DNA of 47,960 nucleotides from an uncultured Pelagibacteraceae bacterium (GTDB taxonomy: Bacteria; Pseudomonadota; Alphaproteobacteria; Pelagibacterales; Pelagibacteraceae), in assembly GCA_902568875.1 (NCBI GenBank), contig CACFSG010000004.1, positions 22,501 to 70,460 on the forward strand. Direction: 5' to 3'. Below the pieces are notes generated by a model. It ran no database searches. It worked only from the letters and a program-made list of their open reading frames with translations, and had not been told where the DNA came from. This document shows positions 13,046 through 21,663 of the stretch, in pieces. Both the position numbers and the translations under genes were made by a program. Position 1 is the stretch's first letter, and every line of letters starts with the position of its first letter.

Positions 13046-15592
13046 ATGCTAAATCCTATTAACTTTATCTCTAAATTCATAAAATCTAGCAATCAACGGG
13101 AGTTAGATAGAATAGCAAAAATTGTTAAAAAAATTAATTCTTTAGAAGAAGCTACAAAAATTTTAGATGATTCAGAGTTTCCAAAAAAAACCCTTGAATT
13201 TAAAGAGAAAATTAAAAATGGAGAAAGTCTTGACCAAATACTTCCTGAAGCTTTTGCATTAGTTAGGGAAGCTTCTAGAAGAAAAAGGAAAGAAAGACAT
13301 TTTGATGTTCAGTTAGTTGGTGGAATAGTTTTGCACGAAGCAAAGATTGCTGAAATGAAAACAGGTGAAGGTAAAACACTAACTATTACTCTTGCTGCTT
13401 ATTTGAACGCTCTCAATGAAAAAGGAGTTCACATTGTTACAGTTAATGATTATTTAGCTAAAAGAGATTCTCAGGAAATGGGTGAGATATACAATTTTTT
13501 AGGACTCACTTCAGGTTTTATTAATAATGATCAGGATGATAATGAAAGAAAGAAAAATTATAATTGTGACATAACATATGCAACCAATAGTGAACTTGGT
13601 TTTGATTATTTAAGAGATAACATGAAATACTCTAGAGAAGAAATGGTTCAAAGAGAACATTTTTTTTCAATTGTAGATGAAATAGACTCATGTTTAATTG
13701 ATGAAGCAAGAACTCCATTAATAATTTCTGGAGCAGCTGAGGATAGAACTGCCCAATATCTTTCAATTGATAAACTAATAAAAAATTTAAAGGAAAAAGA
13801 TTATGAAATTGATGAAAAAGATAAAAATATTCTTTTAACTAACGATGGAATTAATAATGTTGAAAAAATTTTTTCAAATGCTGGAATACTAAAAAATAAT
13901 AATTTTTATGATCCAGAAAACTTAAGTCTAGTTCATCATGTCAATCAAGCTTTAAGAGCAAATCATTTATTTGAAAAAGGGAAAGACTATATTGTTCAAG
14001 ATGATGAATTAAAAATAATTGATGAACTTACAGGCAGAATTCTTGAAGGTAGAAGGTTTGGTGATGGATTACATCAAGCTCTTGAGGCTAAAGAAAGAAT
14101 TCACATTAAAGTTGAAAATCAAACTTTGGCATCAATTACATATCAAAATTATTTTAAGCTTTATAAAAAAATTTCTGGTTGTACTGGTACTGCAGTAACT
14201 GAGGCTCAAGAATTTTTTGAAATATACAATTTATCCGTAGTAGTAATTCCAACAAATAAAAAAATGATAAGAAATGATTTTAATGATCAAATTTTTCGAA
14301 CAGAAAATGAAAAAAATAATGCAATAATATTAAAAATAAAAGAATGCCATACAAAAGGACAGCCTCTGTTAGTTTTTACATCTAGTATAAATAAATCTGA
14401 GATATACTCAGATTTATTGAAAAAAGAAAATATTAAACATCAAGTATTAAATGCTAAAAACCATGAAAATGAAGCTGAAATAATTGCTAATGCTGGTAAA
14501 AAAGACTCTGTCATAATTACAACTAGTATTTCTGGTCGAGGTGTTGACATCCAGTTAGGTGGAAAAAAAGGATCGATGCCAGATGTTCAACTTAAAGAAA
14601 ATAAAGAAAAAATTAAATCTCTTGGTGGTTTATTTGTTATTGGAACAGAAAGGATGGAGTCTCGTAGAGTAGACAATCAAGCTAGAGGAAGGTCTGGACG
14701 TCAGGGTGATGAAGGAAATTCAATTTTTTATGTAAGTCTTGAAGATGATTTAATGAGAATTTTTGGTTCAGAATCTATGAATAATATTTTAGAAAAACTT
14801 GGACTAAAAGATGGAGAAAGTATTGATCACCCTTGGATTAATAAAGCTTTAGAGAGAGCTCAACAGAAAGTTGAAGCAAGAAACTTTGATATTAGAAAAA
14901 CATTGATAAAATTTGATAATGTTCTTAATGATCAAAGATATGTAATCTTTTCACAGAGAAATGATGCAATGAATAGTGACAAAATTTTTCAATATTCTGA
15001 AGATTTTTTAAAAGAAGAAATTGAAAATTTAATTAAATTAAAAATACAAAAAAAATCTAATCCTAAAAACTCTGATTTTGACAATAAACTTAAGTCAATT
15101 TTGGGTAAAAATTTAATAGAATCTGAATTAAAACAACTAAATTCTTCTAATGATAAAGAATTTAGAGAAAAATTAGATAATAAATTTAAAAAAACGAGAG
15201 AAGAAAGAATAAAACTTTTGGGTGAGGATCAATCAAAAGAAATAGAAAAAAGAATTTTTTTACAAACAATTGATTTAAATTGGAAATCACATATTCAATA
15301 TTTAGAACAATTAAGACAAGTAATAGGATTAAGATCATATGGACAAAGAGATCCTTTAATAGAGTATAAAAAAGAAGCTTTTTATTTATTTGAAAATTTA
15401 TTAAATAAATTAAAATTAGATTTTATCACAATTTTAATGAATTTAACTTTTATACAAACTCCTTCAAAAAATAAAGATCAATTAAAAAAAACAAAAATAG
15501 ATCCAAAAAATATTAATAAAAAGATAAGCAGAAATGAACCTTGTCCTTGTGGATCAGGAAAAAAATATAAACGTTGTTGCGGAGCTTTATAA
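13046..15592 (+). CDS. secA: preprotein translocase ATPase SecA
   Basis: SecA drives post-translational export through SecYEG. The 848-residue protein has the Walker A region MKTGEGKTL (about residue 105), the DEID box region, the preprotein-crosslinking domain, the second nucleotide-binding fold with RGSGRQGDEG-type sequence (RGRSGRQGD), and the helical scaffold. The C-terminus ends in the zinc/SecB-binding motif CPCGSGKKYKRCCG. It is somewhat shorter than the roughly 900-residue enterobacterial protein. The 3' end overlaps accA by 6 nt tail-to-tail. Confidence 0.97.
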   Translation: MLNPINFISKFIKSSNQRELDRIAKIVKKINSLEEATKILDDSEFPKKTLEFKEKIKNGESLDQILPEAFALVREASRRKRKERHFDVQLVGGIVLHEAKIAEMKTGEGKTLTITLAAYLNALNEKGVHIVTVNDYLAKRDSQEMGEIYNFLGLTSGFINNDQDDNERKKNYNCDITYATNSELGFDYLRDNMKYSREEMVQREHFFSIVDEIDSCLIDEARTPLIISGAAEDRTAQYLSIDKLIKNLKEKDYEIDEKDKNILLTNDGINNVEKIFSNAGILKNNNFYDPENLSLVHHVNQALRANHLFEKGKDYIVQDDELKIIDELTGRILEGRRFGDGLHQALEAKERIHIKVENQTLASITYQNYFKLYKKISGCTGTAVTEAQEFFEIYNLSVVVIPTNKKMIRNDFNDQIFRTENEKNNAIILKIKECHTKGQPLLVFTSSINKSEIYSDLLKKENIKHQVLNAKNHENEAEIIANAGKKDSVIITTSISGRGVDIQLGGKKGSMPDVQLKENKEKIKSLGGLFVIGTERMESRRVDNQARGRSGRQGDEGNSIFYVSLEDDLMRIFGSESMNNILEKLGLKDGESIDHPWINKALERAQQKVEARNFDIRKTLIKFDNVLNDQRYVIFSQRNDAMNSDKIFQYSEDFLKEEIENLIKLKIQKKSNPKNSDFDNKLKSILGKNLIESELKQLNSSNDKEFREKLDNKFKKTREERIKLLGEDQSKEIEKRIFLQTIDLNWKSHIQYLEQLRQVIGLRSYGQRDPLIEYKKEAFYLFENLLNKLKLDFITILMNLTFIQTPSKNKDQLKKTKIDPKNINKKISRNEPCPCGSGKKYKRCCGAL

Positions 15593-16684
15593 AAAATACA
15601 TTAATATTGCTAGAATTATTAACGCAAATCCAATTCCAAGTATTAAAGTTTTTTTAAATTTAAAAATTTGATAAAAATTACTACTTTTTATTTTAAAAGA
15701 ACTCAAATCATCTAGATTATTAATGAAACCTTTATTTCTTCCAATTCTTAAAAATTTATTTTTTCTATTATTAAATATTTCTTCAGGAGACATTAATTTA
15801 AAGTCATCTAAATTTTTATTTATTGAATTCTTAAGATTTTGTAACATTAAATTTCTATCTCTATGTGCACCACCAAGTGGCTCGGGTATTATTTCGTCAA
15901 TTATTTTAAAATCTAATAAATCTTTTGCTGAAAGTTTCATTGCTTTAGCTGCATCAAGCATTTTTTTTGGATCTCTCCATAAAATTGTTGCACATCCTTC
16001 TGGTGAAATAACAGAATAAATTGCATTTTCTAACATAATAACTTTATTTGAAGATGCCAAAGCAATTGCTCCTCCTGATCCACCTTCGCCTATAATAATT
16101 GCTATAGTAGGAACTTTTAATTTCATGCAACATTCAATTGATTTTGCAATCGCTTCTGCTTGACCTCTCTCTTCTGCTCCTACACCTGGATAAGCTCCTG
16201 GTGTATCAATAAATGATATGACAGGTATATTAAATTTGTCAGCCAATTCCATTAAACGTATGGTTTTTCTATAGCCCTCAGGTCTCATCATACCAAAATT
16301 TCTTTCAATTCTAGAATCTAAATCATCTCCTTTTTCTTGACCTATAACTAAAACTGAATGACTATTAAATTTAGCAAATCCAGTCAAAACTGATTTATCA
16401 TCCCCATAATGCCTGTCTCCAGACAATGGAATAAAATCTTCAAATAAATTATCAATGAAAAATTTTGATTTAGGTCTGTCCTCATGTCTTGCTACCATGG
16501 TAATTTGCCAAGGATCTAAATTTGAATATATAATTTTTAATTTTTCATCTAATTCATTTTGTGTTTCAGAAATTTTTTGCGTGTCTACCTCAGAAAGTCC
16601 AGTTTGATTATAAGGATCTTTAAGTTTTTCTATTTCAGTTTCTATATCTTTTATTTCAGTTTCAAAATTTAGATAATTTTTCAT
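15587..16684 (-). CDS. accA: acetyl-CoA carboxylase carboxyltransferase subunit alpha, with C-terminal membrane segment
   Basis: AccA with AccD (37993-38913 here) transfers the carboxyl group from biotin to acetyl-CoA, the first step of fatty acid synthesis. The core has the family blocks RPKSKFFIDNLFEDF, LSGDRHYGDD, MMRPEGYRK, IDTPGAYPG and GEGGSGGAIALA. The protein is 365 residues against about 320 usually. The extra C-terminus (about 320-365) ends in a clear hydrophobic helix, LILGIGFALIILAILMYFL, after a Lys-rich stretch. The reading frame is continuous. This predicts a membrane-anchored form. Confidence 0.93.
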   Translation of the reverse strand: MKNYLNFETEIKDIETEIEKLKDPYNQTGLSEVDTQKISETQNELDEKLKIIYSNLDPWQITMVARHEDRPKSKFFIDNLFEDFIPLSGDRHYGDDKSVLTGFAKFNSHSVLVIGQEKGDDLDSRIERNFGMMRPEGYRKTIRLMELADKFNIPVISFIDTPGAYPGVGAEERGQAEAIAKSIECCMKLKVPTIAIIIGEGGSGGAIALASSNKVIMLENAIYSVISPEGCATILWRDPKKMLDAAKAMKLSAKDLLDFKIIDEIIPEPLGGAHRDRNLMLQNLKNSINKNLDDFKLMSPEEIFNNRKNKFLRIGRNKGFINNLDDLSSFKIKSSNFYQIFKFKKTLILGIGFALIILAILMYFL

Positions 16685-16705
16685 TTTATATATAAATATT
16701 GTATA

Positions 16706-16733
16706 AGTATGAAAAATGACAATAAAATGTCAA
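16706..16733 (-). promoter_or_regulatory. predicted accA promoter overlapping a palindrome
   Basis: On the minus strand a consensus -35 TTGACA (16733-16728) and a weak -10 CATACT (16711-16706) are 16 nt apart, with accA starting at 16684. The -35 is half of the inverted repeat TGACA-ataaaa-TGTCA (16717-16732), which also lies upstream of divergent glcB. A regulator bound there could affect both genes; that is inference. Confidence 0.35.
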
Positions 16734-16762
16734 TGCTTCTATTAATTATTTGACTTAATTTT

Positions 16763-16787
16763 ATTGGAGTTTTACAAAAGCTCCAAT
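16763..16787 (+). promoter_or_regulatory. hairpin covering the glcB ribosome site and start codon
   Basis: ATTGGAG (16763-16769) is perfectly complementary to CTCCAAT (16781-16787). The second arm includes the first two bases of the glcB ATG at 16786, and the first arm includes the only GGAG in the leader. When folded, the 7-bp stem would hide the start codon, so it could act as a translational switch. No glycine-aptamer consensus is visible in the 101-bp leader. Confidence 0.5.
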
Positions 16788-18945
16788 GAAAAAAAATTAC
16801 CTGATCGTAAATAATTTAAAAGTTTCAAAAGAACTATTATCTTTTGTAAATAATGAATTATTAAAGGATACCAATATTTCACCTGAAAGATTTTGGTCAG
16901 GTTTCGATAAAACAGTTCATGAATTAGCTCCAAAAAACAAAAAATTAATTGAAATAAGAGAAATTTTACAAAAAAAAATTAATAATTGGCATATAAAAAA
17001 TAAAGGAAATGAAATCAAAATTGAAGAATATAAAAAATTTTTAAAAGAAATTGGTTATTTAAAAGATGAAGGACCAGATTTTAAAATTGAAACTACTAAT
17101 GTAGATGATGAGATAGCTAAAATTGCAGGACCACAATTGGTAGTGCCAATAATGAATGCGAGATATACTCTTAATGCAGCAAATGCAAGATGGGTAAGTT
17201 TATATGATAGTTTATATGGAACAAATATAATTGAGTCTGAAGAAGGGGGAAGTGAAAGATATGACCCAAATCGAGGACAAGAAGTAATAAAATACGTAAG
17301 AGAATTTTTTGACAAACACATACCAATTGAAGGAACAAGCTGGAAGAATATAGCAGGTCTAAAAATAGTTAACAAAGAGCTAATTATCCTTAAAGATAAT
17401 TATGAATATAAATTAAAAAATAAAAATAAATTTATAGGACATAGGGGTGATGCTAACAAACCTGCTGCAATTATAATTCAAAATAATAATCTTCATTTTG
17501 AAATAATAATTAATCCAAAGGCATTTAGTGCTGCACATGATATAGCTGGAATTAGTGATGTTATTGCAGAATCCGCTCTTTCAACTATTTGTGATAACGA
17601 AGATAGCGTTGCCGCTGTAGATTCCGAAGATAAAGTTGTTTGTTATAGAAATTGGTTAGGACTTATGAAGGGCGATTTAAAAATTCAATTTGAAAAAAAT
17701 GGAAAAAATTTAGAAAGAAAACTTAATCCAGATAGAAGTTATATTTCAAAAGAAGGCAAAGGTTTAAAATTACATGGAAGAAGTTTACTTTTAATAAGAA
17801 ATGTTGGTCATCTTATGACTAACTCCTCTATTATTTTAAAAGATGGAAGTGAGATACCCGAAGGAATTATGGACGCATTTCTAACAACAGCGGCTGCACT
17901 ACATGATTTAAAAAAAAAAAGAAATTCAAGAAAAGGTTCGATTTACATAGTAAAACCAAAAATGCATGGTCCTGAAGAAAGTGCATTTACAGATTTAATT
18001 TTTTCTAAAGTTGAAGAATTGTTTGGATTAGAAAAGTATACTTGTAAAATTGGGATCATGGATGAAGAAAGAAGAACATCATCTAATCTAAAAGAATGTA
18101 TTCGATCTTTAAAAAATAGAGTTTTTTTTATTAATACTGGTTTTTTAGATAGAACTGGAGATGAAATACATACATCAATGGAAGCTGGACCGATGATTAA
18201 AAAAGGAGATATGAAATCATCAAAATGGATAATGGCGTATGAAAAAAACAATGTTGATATTGGTCTAAAATGTGGTTTTTCTGGTAAAGCACAAATTGGA
18301 AAAGGTATGTGGGCTATGCCAGATAAAATGAAAGAAATGATGAAAGATAAGATTAATCATTTAAAAGCTGGAGCAAACTGTGCGTGGGTGCCTTCTCCTA
18401 CAGCTGCCTCATTACATGCCCTCCACTATCATCAAATAAATATATTTGATGAACAAAAGAAAATTATAGATCGTGAACAAACTAAATTAGATGACCTTTT
18501 AAGTATTCCTATAGCTGATAGACCTAATTGGTCAGTTAATGAAATTAACGCAGAGATATCTAATTCTGCACAGACCTTACTAGGTTATGTTGTAAGATGG
18601 ATCGATCAAGGAGTTGGTTGCTCAAAAGTTCCTGATATTAACAACGTTGGACTTATGGAAGACAGGGCCACTCTAAGAATCTCATCTCAGCACATTGCTA
18701 ATTGGATACACCATGGAGTTACAACAAAAATCCAAGTAATGGAGATTATGAAAGAAATGGCCAAAATTGTTGATAAACAAAATGAGGCAGATCCAGCATA
18801 CAAAAAAATGTCTGATGATTTTAAAAATTCAATTGCATTTAAAACAGCTTGTTCTTTAATATTTGAAGGTACTGATCAACCGTCCGGATATACTGAGCCT
18901 TTATTACATAAAAACAGAATATTAATTAAAGCTAGTCAGAATTAA
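16786..18945 (+). CDS. glcB: malate synthase G
   Basis: This enzyme condenses glyoxylate with acetyl-CoA to malate in the glyoxylate bypass or glycolate use. The 719-residue protein matches the long G isoform: GPQLVVPIMNARYTLNAANARW near residue 113, NWLGLMKGD near 289, LIRNVGHLMTN near 335, MHGPEES and GIMDEERRTS further on, with TGFLDRTGDEIHTSM near 448. It is divergent from accA. Its start codon lies in a hairpin (16763-16787). The 3' end overlaps recR by 14 nt. Confidence 0.96.
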   Translation: MKKNYLIVNNLKVSKELLSFVNNELLKDTNISPERFWSGFDKTVHELAPKNKKLIEIREILQKKINNWHIKNKGNEIKIEEYKKFLKEIGYLKDEGPDFKIETTNVDDEIAKIAGPQLVVPIMNARYTLNAANARWVSLYDSLYGTNIIESEEGGSERYDPNRGQEVIKYVREFFDKHIPIEGTSWKNIAGLKIVNKELIILKDNYEYKLKNKNKFIGHRGDANKPAAIIIQNNNLHFEIIINPKAFSAAHDIAGISDVIAESALSTICDNEDSVAAVDSEDKVVCYRNWLGLMKGDLKIQFEKNGKNLERKLNPDRSYISKEGKGLKLHGRSLLLIRNVGHLMTNSSIILKDGSEIPEGIMDAFLTTAAALHDLKKKRNSRKGSIYIVKPKMHGPEESAFTDLIFSKVEELFGLEKYTCKIGIMDEERRTSSNLKECIRSLKNRVFFINTGFLDRTGDEIHTSMEAGPMIKKGDMKSSKWIMAYEKNNVDIGLKCGFSGKAQIGKGMWAMPDKMKEMMKDKINHLKAGANCAWVPSPTAASLHALHYHQINIFDEQKKIIDREQTKLDDLLSIPIADRPNWSVNEINAEISNSAQTLLGYVVRWIDQGVGCSKVPDINNVGLMEDRATLRISSQHIANWIHHGVTTKIQVMEIMKEMAKIVDKQNEADPAYKKMSDDFKNSIAFKTACSLIFEGTDQPSGYTEPLLHKNRILIKASQN

Positions 18946-19537
18946 TCTTAGATCTATTTTTAAAAGCTGAAAATAAAGTTCCATCATCTAAACTTTCAAT
19001 TTCACCACCAACCGGTAATCCTTGTGCTAACTTTGTAACTTTTGCTTTAGTATTCTTAAGACTATCTTGTATGTAATATGCTGTAGTTTGTCCTTCAACT
19101 GTATTGCTACAAGCAAGTATCACTTCTTCTATATTGCCTCTACCCACTCTTTCTACTAAAGAATTTATTAAAAGATCTTCTTTTCTTTGTCCCACAGATG
19201 AAATAGTTCCACCTAAAATATGAAAATAACCTTGAAAAATATTTGAATTTTCGATTGACCATTGGTCAGCTATATCTTCAACAACACAAATTTTATTAAA
19301 TTTCCCCTTAGTATTTTCACAATTTATACAATCACTTAGATTTGATTTTAATGAACCGCAAGAATTACATCTTGTAACATTTTTATAAACTTGAGCCAAT
19401 GTATTAGCCATAGGCTTAATTAATTCATCCTTATTATTTATCAATTTAAGTACAATTCTTTTAGCTGATTTTGGACCTAACCCAGGAAGTTTAGAAATTA
19501 ACTTAATTAAATCATCAATCTCTTTTATATTTTGCAT
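18932..19537 (-). CDS. recR: recombination mediator protein RecR
   Basis: RecR works with RecF and RecO to load RecA on gapped DNA. The 201-residue protein has the helix-hairpin-helix region LPGLGPKSAKRI (about residues 16-27), a four-cysteine zinc finger (CNSCG and CINC, about 57-75), and a Toprim domain starting CVVEDIADQWSIE. Length is normal. It follows ybaB by 6 nt in the conserved dnaX-ybaB-recR order. Confidence 0.95.
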   Translation of the reverse strand: MQNIKEIDDLIKLISKLPGLGPKSAKRIVLKLINNKDELIKPMANTLAQVYKNVTRCNSCGSLKSNLSDCINCENTKGKFNKICVVEDIADQWSIENSNIFQGYFHILGGTISSVGQRKEDLLINSLVERVGRGNIEEVILACSNTVEGQTTAYYIQDSLKNTKAKVTKLAQGLPVGGEIESLDDGTLFSAFKNRSKINSD

Positions 19538-19543
19538 TATTTT

Positions 19544-19861
19544 TTAAAGTGGCCACTTAAATCCAGGAATTCCAAATCCTCCTGTTGCTTTTGAAATTTC
19601 TTCAGTAGTTTTAGTTTTAAGTTGGCCTTTTGCATTATTGTGCGCTGCAATAATTAAATCTTCAACTATTGATTTATTTTCTTTAAATATTTCATCTGAA
19701 ATTTCTATTTTTTGTATATTGCCCTCACCATCTAATATTACTTTAACTGAGTTTGCACCAGATACACCTTCTACTCTAATTTTTTTTATATTTTCCTGAC
19801 TTTCTTTCATTTTTGCTTCAAGTTCTTTAGCTTTATCTATTATTTTTGTAAAATCGGTCAT
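19544..19861 (-). CDS. YbaB/EbfC family nucleoid-associated protein
   Basis: This small (105 residues) dimeric DNA-binding protein has an N-terminal helix AKELEAKMKESQENIKKIRVEGVSG and a beta-sheet core with VKVILDGEGN, then DLIIAAHNNA, all typical of the family. It starts directly at the dnaX stop and precedes recR, a conserved cluster. The family binds DNA with little specificity; its exact part in recombination or replication is unsettled. Confidence 0.92.
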   Translation of the reverse strand: MTDFTKIIDKAKELEAKMKESQENIKKIRVEGVSGANSVKVILDGEGNIQKIEISDEIFKENKSIVEDLIIAAHNNAKGQLKTKTTEEISKATGGFGIPGFKWPL

Positions 19862-21517
19862 TTAATCCTTTTTTTTAGATGAAGTAACATCAATCAAATT
19901 AGCATCTGGAAATATTTCTATCATGTTTTTATATAATTTTGTTTCTTTTGCATTTTTAATTAGTTCATTTTTTTTATTTTTTTCTTTATCTTTAATTGAT
20001 AATTCACCTTTCATTTTGCTAAATGTTATTATCCATCTTTCGTTTGTCCATTCAAAAAGTTTTAGAGACAAATCTTTTACAAAATTCTTATCTAAATTAT
20101 CATTAAAAGATATTTCTATTCTATTTTTTTCAAAACGTACAAGATTTACATTTTTTTCTAATTCATATTTAAGTTTAATTTCTTTTTTTTCATTACAAAT
20201 ATTTAAAAGTTGATCAAAAGAATTTATTGAAACTTTTCCTTCAGCTTTAATTTCTTTATCAATTTTAGGTTTAATTGTTTTTTCTTGAGTTACATTTTTA
20301 ATTTGATTAATAACTTCACCTTTTAATTCAGATAATATATTTTTTTCTTTTTTATTTTTTTCTATCGATTGAAATAAATTATTATCATCAGATAAATCTT
20401 GTTTAAATTTTAAAGATTTAAGATGCATTAGTCTAATTAAAAACATTTCAATTGATAGATTTTGATTAGAAACTATATCTAACTCCTCAAGTGTTTTTAT
20501 AGTAAATTGCCAAAATAATATTAGTATTTGACTTTCTAAGTTATTAGAAATTTCTTTTATTTTTGAAAATTCATCATCATTTAGAGAAAAGTTTGTACTT
20601 TCTAAATTTAATGAATTAATATTTTTAAAATAATAAAGTAATTCTAAAAAATCATTAATAAAAACTTTGGGCTCAACTCCTTGATCATAAATTTTTCTAT
20701 AAATTGTTATAACTTTTTTTTCATCTCCTTCTAAAATTAATTTAAAAATATCAATCAGTTGAGATTTATCAAAATATCCAAAAATTTTTTGTGCGGCACT
20801 TAAATCAAGTTCTTTATCATAATCTAAACTTAATAATCCTCGATCAAGTAAAGATAGAGCATCTCTTACAGAGCCTTCGGATATTTTAACAATTAATCTT
20901 ATAGCTTCATCAGAAACATTGCCTTTTTCTTTATCTTTGACTTTCTTAATAAAATCAAATAATTCAGATGATTTAATCCGTGATAAATCAAATCTTTGGC
21001 ATCTAGAAACTACAGTAATTGGAATCTTTTTAATTTCAGTTGTTGCAAAAATAAATTTTAAATACTCAGGTGGTTCTTCAAGTGTTTTAAGTAAAGCATT
21101 AAATGCTTGCTTACTCAACATATGAACTTCGTCAATTATAAATATTTTATATTTAGATGAAGTTGGTCCATATCTAGAAAATTCAATTAAATCCCTAACA
21201 TCATCAACACCTGTCTTACTAGCAGCATCCATTTCCAAAACATCTATATGACTTGAGTTAGTAATTGCATCACAGTTTGCGCATAGTTTATCTTTACATA
21301 AATTTTCTATACCATTTAAACAATTCAATGATTTAGCAATTATTCTTGCAATAGTAGTTTTACCAATCCCTCTAATCCCGGTAAAAAGATAAGCATTTGG
21401 AACTTTATTTGCTTTAATTGAATTAACGATAGTTTCTGAAACAACATCTTGACCAATTAATTGATCAAAAGTCTGTGGTCTGTACTTTAACGCTAACACT
21501 TTTGAATTTCTATTCAT
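19862..21517 (-). CDS. dnaX: DNA polymerase III subunit gamma/tau
   Basis: DnaX is the clamp-loader ATPase. The 551-residue protein begins KYRPQTFDQLIGQDVV and has Walker A GIRGIGKTTIAR, the zinc module with four cysteines (about residues 67-85), Walker B IIDEVHMLS and the arginine-finger SRC motif (VVSRCQRFD). The C-terminal half is Lys-rich and poorly conserved, as in tau. A good ribosome site, AAGGA (21528-21524), lies 6 nt before the ATG, immediately after the SRP RNA. No obvious gamma frameshift signal was identified, although A-runs are frequent. Confidence 0.95.
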   Translation of the reverse strand: MNRNSKVLALKYRPQTFDQLIGQDVVSETIVNSIKANKVPNAYLFTGIRGIGKTTIARIIAKSLNCLNGIENLCKDKLCANCDAITNSSHIDVLEMDAASKTGVDDVRDLIEFSRYGPTSSKYKIFIIDEVHMLSKQAFNALLKTLEEPPEYLKFIFATTEIKKIPITVVSRCQRFDLSRIKSSELFDFIKKVKDKEKGNVSDEAIRLIVKISEGSVRDALSLLDRGLLSLDYDKELDLSAAQKIFGYFDKSQLIDIFKLILEGDEKKVITIYRKIYDQGVEPKVFINDFLELLYYFKNINSLNLESTNFSLNDDEFSKIKEISNNLESQILILFWQFTIKTLEELDIVSNQNLSIEMFLIRLMHLKSLKFKQDLSDDNNLFQSIEKNKKEKNILSELKGEVINQIKNVTQEKTIKPKIDKEIKAEGKVSINSFDQLLNICNEKKEIKLKYELEKNVNLVRFEKNRIEISFNDNLDKNFVKDLSLKLFEWTNERWIITFSKMKGELSIKDKEKNKKNELIKNAKETKLYKNMIEIFPDANLIDVTSSKKKD

Positions 21518-21524
21518 TTTTTAT

Positions 21525-21616
21525 CCTTAGGAGACTAGAACCTGAATAACTGTCTCTACGACTGCTTCCGTTAAGATCTGGTCGGGTTCAAGCAGCATCC
21601 ACCTCTAGCCTCCAAA
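21525..21616 (-). ncRNA. ffs: signal recognition particle RNA (4.5S-type)
   Basis: The reverse complement contains the conserved SRP apical loop GACCAGATCTTAACGGAAGCAGTC, here cited by its core GGAAGCAGTC, flanked by matching helix strands. The ends pair: GGAG-CTAG at 21530-21538 with CTAG-CTCC at 21605-21613. Mature length is about 85-90 nt, the small bacterial type. It lies between pheA and dnaX, a common alphaproteobacterial position. No terminator follows, so the RNA is probably cut from a transcript that continues into dnaX. Exact ends are estimates. Confidence 0.92.
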
Positions 21617-21619
21617 ACT

Positions 21620-21649
21620 ATTATAGCAGTAATAATTTCTAATCTACAA
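21620..21649 (-). promoter_or_regulatory. promoter of SRP RNA / dnaX
   Basis: On the minus strand, TTGTAG (21649-21644), an 18-nt spacer and a perfect TATAAT (21625-21620) with an upstream TG (extended -10) form a strong sigma-70 promoter. The seventh base after the -10 is the first G of the SRP terminal helix (21613), which fits a start at the RNA's own 5' end. It begins directly after the pheA stop codon. Confidence 0.75.
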
Positions 21650-21663
21650 GAAAAGATTGAAAT

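Noticed and set aside
16684-16785. Possible glycine riboswitch before glcB
   Set aside because: The leader is only 101 bp, A/T rich and lacks the conserved aptamer blocks; only a short hairpin is visible.
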